The notes beneath the pieces were generated by a model that saw only the letters and a list, made by a program, of their open reading frames with translations, ran no database searches and was not told the origin of the DNA. The translations under genes were made by a program, and so were the position numbers. Positions 51,479 through 57,905 of a DNA stretch of 64,000 nucleotides are shown one piece after another. How positions within the stretch are numbered: position 1 is the stretch's first letter; every line of letters starts with the position of its first letter. The DNA is from CADEDH01 sp047974625 (lineage in GTDB: Bacteria > Actinomycetota > Acidimicrobiia > Acidimicrobiales > SZUA-35), in NCBI GenBank assembly GCA_047974625.1, contig JBKECK010000102.1, positions 91,980-155,979 of the forward strand. Reading direction: 5' to 3'.

Positions 51479-51694
51479 ATGCTCGGTGACGATTTTCTGG
51501 CCTGGTTGACCATGGCCCTCGGCGGTGCGCTGGCCCTGGGAACGGGCCTGGCCCTACTTCGCCCCCAGCAGCCGGCCGCGGACGAGAACGGCGTCGAGGG
51601 TGAGGTCGTCCGGGCCCCGCTGGGCCGATCCCTGATCCAGATCGTCATCGGGTCGGTGGCCGCGGTGTGGGCGCTAGCCACCATCATCAGCTAA
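51479..51694 (+). CDS. Small two-helix membrane protein, 71 aa
   Basis: 71 aa; ATG at 51479 follows GGAGG by 7 nt. Helix one (FLAWLTMALGGALALGTGLAL, residues 6-26) and helix two (LIQIVIGSVAAVWALATIIS, 52-71) flank a polar loop with PQQPAADENG and EGEVVRAPLGRS. No family recognised. It is the only plus-strand gene in the 48-63 kb interval and has its own upstream region with the structured RNA candidate. Confidence 0.72.
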   Translation: MLGDDFLAWLTMALGGALALGTGLALLRPQQPAADENGVEGEVVRAPLGRSLIQIVIGSVAAVWALATIIS

Positions 51695-51714
51695 CCGGGG
51701 GGCCGGGGACGCCC

Positions 51715-53121
51715 TCAGAACTCGCCGGTGTCCGGGCCTGACGGCCCGTCGGCGGGCGGGGCCCCGTGGTGGGCCATGTTGTCGAACCGGGTGTACTGGC
51801 CCCGGAAGGCGAGCCGGACCTTGCCGGTGGGCCCGTTCCGGTGTTTGGCGATGAGCACCTCGGCCACCCCCTTGTCGGGTGAGGCGTCGTCGTACACCTC
51901 GTCGCGATAGAGGAACAGGACTACGTCGGCGTCCTGTTCGAGGCTCCCCGACTCCCTCAGATCCGACAGCATCGGCCGCTTGTCCGTCCGCTGCTCCAGA
52001 CCCCGGTTGAGCTGGGCCAGGGCCACCACCGGGGCCTCCAGTTCGCGGGCCAGGATCTTGAGATTCCGGCTGATCTCCGACACCTCCACCTGCCGGCTCT
52101 CGGCCGACGACCGCCCCGACATGAGCTGGATGTAGTCCACGATGACCATGCCCAGATCCCCCTGGCGGCTCTTGAGGCGGCGGGCCTTGGCCCGGATGTC
52201 CATGACGGTGGTGTGGGCGTTGTCGTCGATGAAGATGGGCGCCTCGGCCAACCGGCCGACGGCGTGGGTGATCCGGTTCCATTCCGACTCGTCCAGGCGG
52301 CCGGTCTTGACCCGACCCGAATCGACCAGGGCATCGGAGCAGAGCAGGCGCTGGGAGAGTTCGAGCTGGCCCATCTCCAGGGTGAAGATCAGCACCGGCC
52401 GCTGGTCCTTCATGGCCGAGTTGGCCGCCATGCCCAGGGCGAAGGCCGTCTTGCCCATGGCGGGCCGGGCCCCAACCACGTACAGGGCGTTCGGTTGCAG
52501 GCCGGCCAGCTTCTCGTCGAGGTCGAGGTAACCGGTGCTGAGCCCGGTGATGGACTCACCCCGGTCGTACAGCATCTCGATCCGGTCGAGGTTGGCGGGG
52601 AGGAGGTCGCGGATGGCCTTGGTGGTGTCGGTCACCCGCCGCTGGGCCACCTCGAACACCCGGGACTCGGCGTCGTCCACCGCCTGTTCGACGTCGTCGG
52701 GCACGCTGTAGGCGTCCTCGGCGATCTCGTTGGAGACCAGGATGAGGCGGCGGAGCAGGGCGTGCTCCTCCACGATCTTGGCGTAGTGGGCGGCGTTGCT
52801 GATAGCCGGGGTGGTGGCCTGGAAGTCGAGCAGGACGGCGGGCCCGCCGATCTCGTCGAGCAGACCCGCCCGCTTGAGCTCGTCGGCCACGGTGACCGCG
52901 TCGACCGGTTCGCCACTCCCGTAGAGGGAGATGATGGCGTCGTACAGGTGGCCGTGGGCGGGCTTGTAGAAGTGGTCGGGTTCGAGGACCTCGACCACCT
53001 CGGCGATGGCCTCGCGGCTCAGCAGCATGGCGCCGAGCACCGACTCCTCGGCCCGCAGATTGTGCGGCGGCACCCTCGCGGGAGTGGAAGGGCGGGAACG
53101 TCCGTCGCTCATCGGCTCCAT
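51715..53121 (-). CDS. dnaB: Replicative DNA helicase DnaB
   Basis: 468 aa, full length with no intein. The N-terminal domain (VPPHNLRAEESVLGAMLLS) and RecA-type C-terminal domain are intact: Walker A GARPAMGKTAF (217-227), Walker B MVIVDYIQLM, and SEISRNLKILARELEAPVVALAQLNRGLEQR with the arginine-finger region RESGSLEQDADVV. DnaB unwinds DNA at the replication fork. It is separated from rplI by a TPR gene. Start ATG 53121 or 53112. Three DnaA-box-like sites lie 17-70 nt upstream. Confidence 0.96.
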   Translation of the reverse strand: MEPMSDGRSRPSTPARVPPHNLRAEESVLGAMLLSREAIAEVVEVLEPDHFYKPAHGHLYDAIISLYGSGEPVDAVTVADELKRAGLLDEIGGPAVLLDFQATTPAISNAAHYAKIVEEHALLRRLILVSNEIAEDAYSVPDDVEQAVDDAESRVFEVAQRRVTDTTKAIRDLLPANLDRIEMLYDRGESITGLSTGYLDLDEKLAGLQPNALYVVGARPAMGKTAFALGMAANSAMKDQRPVLIFTLEMGQLELSQRLLCSDALVDSGRVKTGRLDESEWNRITHAVGRLAEAPIFIDDNAHTTVMDIRAKARRLKSRQGDLGMVIVDYIQLMSGRSSAESRQVEVSEISRNLKILARELEAPVVALAQLNRGLEQRTDKRPMLSDLRESGSLEQDADVVLFLYRDEVYDDASPDKGVAEVLIAKHRNGPTGKVRLAFRGQYTRFDNMAHHGAPPADGPSGPDTGEF

Positions 53122-53137
53122 CGTGACCGGCCCGGTC

Positions 53138-53191
53138 TGTGGATCACCAGACCCGATTGGCTGTGGATTAACCCGTATTCACCGTGGACAA
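53138..53191 (-). promoter_or_regulatory. Cluster of three DnaA-box-like motifs upstream of dnaB
   Basis: Read on the minus strand, TGATCCACA (53138-53146), TAATCCACA (53162-53170) and TTGTCCACG (53183-53191) each differ by one base from TTATCCACA or the actinobacterial TTGTCCACA. All have the same orientation, with start-to-start spacing 24 and 21 bp (about two helical turns), 17-70 nt before the dnaB start. They may regulate dnaB by DnaA or titrate it. Confidence 0.55.
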
Positions 53192-53289
53192 CCTCTGGAC
53201 GACCTGGGGTTACCGATGGACGGACCATCCCACGATCATGACCAGGCCCGGTGACAGTCGGGGGGACCCGCCCCGGGGTCCGGGTCGGA

Positions 53290-54603
53290 TCAGCCGAGCA
53301 GGCCGGCCACCGGGCGGGTGGGTCGCCGAAGAGTGACGGTCTCCAGGTAGCGGTCGGCGTCGTCGCGTCGCCCCGCCTTCACGTAGGCGGACAGCAGGGT
53401 GTTGGCCACCAGATCGCGCTGGGCCCGGCTGCCCCCGATCCGGACCACCTGCGGCAGGAGGGGCTCCAGGACCTCGATCACCGTGTCCCACCGCTCGTCG
53501 GCGTAGGCCCCGTAGGCCCGGGCCAGCTCGGCCGCCGTGGGCCCGGCGGGGAGCCGGCCGGCCTCACCCAGATCCCGGAGCTCGGCGATGCAGGCCTCCA
53601 GGGCGCCGGCCTCACCCAGGGCCGCGTAGGGCAGGCCGGCGTGGGCGTCGACGAAAACGATGGGGTGACCGAAGTGCTCCTCGTAGTAGGACCGCACCGA
53701 CCCCCAGGCAGCCGGGTCGGCGGGAACACCGGCCAGCTCGGCCCGCCACAGGTAGGAGGCCGAGTCGGTGAAGACGTTGATGGCGGGGCTGGTCCCGGTG
53801 GCACCAGGCAGGCAGTTGCCGCTGAAGGCCCGCCAGGCGGCGTCGGTCTGCCCGTCGGTCAGGAGCTGCAGGGAGTGGTGCCACCAGTTGTGGCAGTGCA
53901 TCAGGCTGTCCGGGTCGGACCGGGTGAGGAAGTTACCCAGGAAGGCCCGGGCCTCGTCGTCGGCGCCGCCCTCGTAGAGGGCGTGGGTGAGGATGTGGGC
54001 GGAGTGGGCGTTGTCGGGACGCTGCTCCAGGGATCGGCCCACCAGGTCCCGCCCCCGTTCCCACTCCCCCGTCTCCACCAGGGCGAAGGCGTGGGTGCTC
54101 TGGAACCACCAGTCGTCCCCGTAGTGAGAGGCCACCGACTCCACTAGGGCGAGCTGTTCGGCCTCCCGGTCGACGCGGCCGCTGAACCCGATGGAGCCGA
54201 ACACGCTGGCCGCCGGGCTCAGCACGAAGGCGTCGCGGGGGTGGTCGACGAGATGGTCCCGGGTCAGGGCCAACGACCGGGGCACCTGCCCGGCCACGAG
54301 GAGGGCGATGATCTCCACGTGCCGCCGTTCGCGTTCCGTGGCCGCCCCGACGAGCTCGACGGCCCGGTCGGCGGCGGCTCGGGCCTCATCGGGCCGGGCC
54401 ATGATCTGGTGCTGGCGGGCCAGGGCCGCCTGGGCCAGGGCGAGGTTGGGATCGGCGGCCAGGGCCTCGCCCAGGGCAGTCTCCGCGCCCGGGTAGGCCC
54501 CGAGCATCCGGTCGACCCCCTCCACGTAGGCGTCGCGCGCCACCGGTGAGGAGGTGGTGAGGGGCAGGTCGTACCGGTCGGTCAACACGGGATTGTGCTC
54601 CAT
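53290..54603 (-). CDS. Tetratricopeptide repeat protein
   Basis: 437 aa. Helical repeats with TPR-like patterns recur: ALGEALAADPNLALAQAALARQHQIMARPDEARAA, FQSTHAFALVETGEWERGRDLVGRSLEQRPDNAHSAHILTHALYEGG, LANTLLSAYVKAGRRDDADRYLETV. The arrangement resembles the StaR-like subgroup of TPR proteins. No catalytic domain is evident, so a scaffold or regulatory role is likely. ATG at 54603 is the first codon with homologous sequence. It lies between rplI and dnaB on the same strand. Confidence 0.78.
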   Translation of the reverse strand: MEHNPVLTDRYDLPLTTSSPVARDAYVEGVDRMLGAYPGAETALGEALAADPNLALAQAALARQHQIMARPDEARAAADRAVELVGAATERERRHVEIIALLVAGQVPRSLALTRDHLVDHPRDAFVLSPAASVFGSIGFSGRVDREAEQLALVESVASHYGDDWWFQSTHAFALVETGEWERGRDLVGRSLEQRPDNAHSAHILTHALYEGGADDEARAFLGNFLTRSDPDSLMHCHNWWHHSLQLLTDGQTDAAWRAFSGNCLPGATGTSPAINVFTDSASYLWRAELAGVPADPAAWGSVRSYYEEHFGHPIVFVDAHAGLPYAALGEAGALEACIAELRDLGEAGRLPAGPTAAELARAYGAYADERWDTVIEVLEPLLPQVVRIGGSRAQRDLVANTLLSAYVKAGRRDDADRYLETVTLRRPTRPVAGLLG

Positions 54604-54794
54604 CGGTCGGCGGTGGCGTCGGGTGCCGGGTCCCGCTCGTGTTACCACGCGGAGCCGGTGGTCCGCCGATCCGGGGCCGGGGTGGGCCCCGGATCGCGAC
54701 GGTGGGCGGACACCGGAGCGCCCGCCCACCGTCGCGTGCATGTCGTACCGGAGCCGAGGGCCGGAGGACCGGCCCGAAACCCCGGGTTTGGGCG

Positions 54795-55244
54795 TCAGTC
54801 GGCGGGGACCACCGAGACGCTGACCGGGAACTCGACCTCGGGATGGGCCTTGACCGTGACCACATGGGTGCCCAACGAGCGGATGGGCTCGTCGAGGTGG
54901 ACGGTCTTGCGGTCGAGGTCGATGTCTACCTGGTTGTGGATCGCCTCGGCCACGTCGGCCGCGGTCACCGACCCGAACAGGCGGCCGTCGCCGCCGGATC
55001 GCATCGGGATCTCCACCGTGGTGGCCACCAATACCTTGGCGATGTCCTCGGCCGCCTTGCGTTGCCGGGCGTTCGACACCTCCCAGGCCTTCTTCATGGC
55101 CGCCGCCTGAGCCTCCACGCCGGGGCTGGCCTGCTGGGCCAGACCCTTCGGGATGAGCATGTTGCGGGCGTGGCCGTCGGCCACCTCCACGATGTCGCCC
55201 CGCTGGCCGAGGCCGTCAACTCGTTCGTGCAGTACGACTCGCAT
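54795..55244 (-). CDS. rplI: 50S ribosomal protein L9
   Basis: 149 aa. MRVVLHERVDGLGQRGDIVEVADGHARNMLIPKGLAQQAS is the L9 signature. A central helix and the C-terminal domain (GRLFGSVTAADVAEAI, IRSLGTHVVTVKAHPEVEFPVSVSV) complete the protein. It starts one base into the rpsR stop (TGATG), the last gene of the rpsF-ssb-rpsR-rplI operon. Confidence 0.97.
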   Translation of the reverse strand: MRVVLHERVDGLGQRGDIVEVADGHARNMLIPKGLAQQASPGVEAQAAAMKKAWEVSNARQRKAAEDIAKVLVATTVEIPMRSGGDGRLFGSVTAADVAEAIHNQVDIDLDRKTVHLDEPIRSLGTHVVTVKAHPEVEFPVSVSVVPAD

Positions 55245-55705
55245 CAGGCTTCCACCGTCGCTTCCTCCGTCTTGGCCTCCCCGGCGTTGTCCCGTGATCC
55301 GGCGTCGTCGCGGGGTGGACGACTGCCCCGGTCCTCGCGACCACCCCGGTCGTCACGGCCACCCCGGTCGCCCCGGTCGTCACGGCCACCCCGGTCGCCC
55401 CGGTCGTCACGGTTGCGGCCGCCGCCACCCCGGCGCTGGGTGGTGACCCGGCTGGTGTAGGCGAGCAGGCCCATCTCCCGGGCGTTCTTGATCGCCCGGG
55501 CCACTTCCCGCTGCTGCTGGGAGTCGTTGCCCGACACCCGGCGGGAGCGGATCTTGGCCCGGTCGGACATGAACCGCCGGAGCAGCTCGACGTCCTTGTA
55601 GTCGACGTACTCGACATTGTCGGTGGCCAGAGGACTGATCTTCTTCTTGGCCTTGCGGCCGTTGTCCTTCGGCTTGCTTCGCTTGCGGTTGCTCGACTTG
55701 GCCAT
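55244..55705 (-). CDS. rpsR: 30S ribosomal protein S18 with long RG/RD-rich C-terminal tail
   Basis: 153 aa, about twice the usual 75-90. Residues 1-92 are normal S18: KISPLATDNVEYVDYKDVELLRRFMSDRAKIRSRRVSGND followed by QQQREVARAIKNAREMGLLAY. Residues about 93-153 are a disordered tail of alternating RDDRG/DRGGR units, an acidic end and a final EEATVEA, encoded by a 27-bp repeat. Its rRNA-facing position means the tail could contact RNA or partner proteins. The internal overlap TGATG with ssb keeps translation coupled. Confidence 0.95.
   Translation of the reverse strand: MAKSSNRKRSKPKDNGRKAKKKISPLATDNVEYVDYKDVELLRRFMSDRAKIRSRRVSGNDSQQQREVARAIKNAREMGLLAYTSRVTTQRRGGGGRNRDDRGDRGGRDDRGDRGGRDDRGGREDRGSRPPRDDAGSRDNAGEAKTEEATVEA
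55336..55418. repeat. 27-bp repeat encoding the S18 RG-rich tail
   Basis: The unit CGGCCACCCCGGTCGC followed by CCCGGTCGTCA (27 bp) repeats about twice in tandem, and the preceding and following sequence is similar, reading as DDRGDRGGR units on the coding strand. Copy number is a natural candidate for strain variation. Confidence 0.75.
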
Positions 55706-56163
55706 CAGAAGGGCTCCTCATCGGGGTTGTAGGCCGGGGCCTGGCCACCGCCACCCCCGGAGCGTTGGCCACTGTTGCCGCCGTAGCCGCCGCTGTCGGA
55801 TCGTTCGTTTTTCTGCACCGAGGCCGTGGCCCAGCGGAGACTGACGGCCACGTCGTCGGCCACGATCTCCACCTTCGAGCGCTTGTCCCCTTCGGGAGTC
55901 TCCCAGCTCCGCTGGTCGAGCCGCCCGGTGATCGTCACCCTGGTGCCCTTCCCCACGGATTCGGCCACGTTCTCGGCCAGCTGGGCCCAGGTGGTGATGT
56001 CGAAGAACGACACCGACTCCTCCCACTCCTGGGTCTGTCGGTTCTGCCAACGCCGGTTGACGGCCACCCCGAAACTGGCGACGGCCTGCCCCGAAGGGGT
56101 GAACCGAAGCTCGGGTTCGCGGGTGGCGTTCCCGGTGACGGTGACGTTGTTGTCGATGGCCAT
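55705..56163 (-). CDS. ssb: Single-stranded DNA-binding protein
   Basis: 152 aa. The OB fold (NNVTVTGNATREPELRFTPSGQAVASFGVAVNRRW, SFFDITTWAQLAENVAESVGKGTRVTITGRL) is followed by a Gly-rich linker and the acidic tip NPDEEPF, which recruits replication and repair proteins. Located between rpsF and rpsR in the canonical order, 11 nt after the rpsF stop. Confidence 0.97.
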   Translation of the reverse strand: MAIDNNVTVTGNATREPELRFTPSGQAVASFGVAVNRRWQNRQTQEWEESVSFFDITTWAQLAENVAESVGKGTRVTITGRLDQRSWETPEGDKRSKVEIVADDVAVSLRWATASVQKNERSDSGGYGGNSGQRSGGGGGQAPAYNPDEEPF

Positions 56164-56174
56164 TGGAGGACTCC

Positions 56175-56498
56175 TCAGGCGGTCGCTCCGGCCAGACCTC
56201 GACGATGAGCCTCGTCGAGGGGAAGCCGGATGAACTTGTGGCGGATCACTTCGTCCGCGAGTCGGAGGGTCCGATCAACCTCGGTGAGGGCGGTGGGAGA
56301 CAGGAACTCGACCACCACGTAGAACCCCTCACGGGCCTTGTTGATCTCGTAGGCGAAGCGGCGCACTCCCCACTTCTCCAACTTCTCCAGCGATCCGTCG
56401 ACCTGGCCGGCCATGTCGCCGAGACGGTTGACGAACATCTGGACGGCCGACTCCTCGGTGTCGGCCCGAAAAATGATCATCAGTTCGTAGGCCCGCAC
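56175..56498 (-). CDS. rpsF: 30S ribosomal protein S6
   Basis: 107 aa. RAYELMIIFRADTEESAVQMFVNRL, GVRRFAYEINKAREGFYVVVEF and LRLADEVIRHKFIRL are S6 signature segments. The start is GTG at 56498, with GAGGTGG about 6 nt upstream. The start and ribosome site lie inside the 3' end of the upstream membrane-protein gene (19-nt overlap). S6 binds 16S rRNA with S18, which is encoded two genes downstream. Confidence 0.97.
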   Translation of the reverse strand: MRAYELMIIFRADTEESAVQMFVNRLGDMAGQVDGSLEKLEKWGVRRFAYEINKAREGFYVVVEFLSPTALTEVDRTLRLADEVIRHKFIRLPLDEAHRRGLAGATA

Positions 56499-57901
56499 TG
56501 GGCACCACCTCCCTCCGGATCCGCCCCGCTCGGGCGGAGCCCCCGACGGTCGGGGGCAGGGTTGCTGCTGTTCGGTTCGGTTCCAGCGGTCGACGACCGG
56601 GAAACCGGACGCTCAGGGTACCCGGGCGGCCCGGTAATAGGACGTGGGTCCGGGGCCGGCGGTGCCGGAACCACCCGCCGGGGCGACCGCCACAGCCGGA
56701 TCCCCACCACGATCAGGGCCGACCCGGCCAGCGTGACGGCCAGTGACCACCACCACAGTCGCGACGACGTCGAGTCGGGCGGGGTTCCAGCCGACGGGGT
56801 GATCGGGACGGTACGGGCCCAGGCCAGGAAGGCATCCCCCACCGGGAGCAGCCCGAACACGTAGCGTCGGCCGACCCCCCGGCGGGACGGCCGGCCGACC
56901 GCCTCCACCTGCTGGTCGAGGGTGGCCGCCAGCCGTTCGTCGCCGACCCGCCGGGCCGCCCCGATGGTGACCACGGTGGCGCTGGCCGACATCCCGGCGA
57001 CCAGGGGGCCGGTGTCGACGTCACCGCCACCATCCACCCCCGGTGGGTATTCGGCGGTACCGACCAGGCCCCACCGCCGGACCAGGAAGGCGTCGAGATG
57101 ACGCCGGTAGTAGTCGGCGGCCGCGTCGGGAGCGATGTCGGGCCAGAACACGGCGATGATCGAGCTGGAGGTGGCCCGGGGGCCCTCCAGGACCCGGCCG
57201 GTGCCATCGCTGCGGTGGGGGAACAGCCCCCGAACCGGGTCGAGGGCGGGCTCGGCGGCGGCCCGCCAGGCGGCGATGAGCGGAGCAGACGCGCCGGTTC
57301 CGGTGACCGCGTCGAGTTGGGCCAGGGCGGCCACGGCCACCACGGTGTCGACCGGCCAGATCTGGCCGGGGTACGACGGGAGGAACGGTCGTCCCTGGTC
57401 GAGTGACCCGGCGATGGCGATCCGCAGCCGATCGGCCCGGAGCTCGGCGTCCGCCCGTTCGGCGGGTCCGCCCAATCGGGCCCGGCCCGTGGCCACCAGC
57501 AGGGTCCATCCCTGGAGGAAGACCCCGCCGGCCGGGTCCGTCACCCCGAACTTGGCCGCGGTGGCCGGACGGTCCAGGACCCCGAGGGCCACATCGGCCG
57601 ACGCCAGGGCGGCGGGCACGGTGGTCAGGCCCTCCTCGGCGAGGCGGAGATCGGCGAGCGCGGTGAGCAGGACGGTGAACTCTTCCCCTTCGGGGAACAG
57701 GGCCCCCATCTCGGCGGCACCGCCGTCGGCGACCACGGAGCGGAGGTACTCGACCTGGTCGGCGGCCACCGCCCCGGTGTCCAGGGGACGAACCGCGGCC
57801 AACGTCGACGTCGCGCCGGTCGCCACCACGATCAGGCCCACCACCACGACGACCGCGGCCACGGCCCGCCGCAGCCGTCGTCCGGCCACCGGGCCGGACA
57901 C
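56480..57901 (-). CDS. Membrane protein of unknown function, alpha/alpha-barrel-like
   Basis: About 473 aa with a TM helix near the N terminus (VAAVVVVVGLIVVATGA) and another at about 400-422 (WWWSLAVTLAGSALIVVGIRLW), enclosing a 350-residue domain with helical, Gly-rich segments such as PSYPGQIWPVDTVVAVAALAQ, GLFPHRSDGTG and SSIIAVFWPDIAPDAAADYY, reminiscent of alpha/alpha-toroid folds (linalool dehydratase-like). That match is tentative. The C-terminal 70 residues are Pro/Ser-rich. GTG at 57901 is just past the PBP stop; an upstream GTG would overlap more. The 3' end overlaps rpsF by 19 nt. Confidence 0.6.
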   Translation of the reverse strand: MSGPVAGRRLRRAVAAVVVVVGLIVVATGATSTLAAVRPLDTGAVAADQVEYLRSVVADGGAAEMGALFPEGEEFTVLLTALADLRLAEEGLTTVPAALASADVALGVLDRPATAAKFGVTDPAGGVFLQGWTLLVATGRARLGGPAERADAELRADRLRIAIAGSLDQGRPFLPSYPGQIWPVDTVVAVAALAQLDAVTGTGASAPLIAAWRAAAEPALDPVRGLFPHRSDGTGRVLEGPRATSSSIIAVFWPDIAPDAAADYYRRHLDAFLVRRWGLVGTAEYPPGVDGGGDVDTGPLVAGMSASATVVTIGAARRVGDERLAATLDQQVEAVGRPSRRGVGRRYVFGLLPVGDAFLAWARTVPITPSAGTPPDSTSSRLWWWSLAVTLAGSALIVVGIRLWRSPRRVVPAPPAPDPRPITGPPGYPERPVSRSSTAGTEPNSSNPAPDRRGLRPSGADPEGGGAQCGPTN

Positions 57902-57905
57902 GGGG

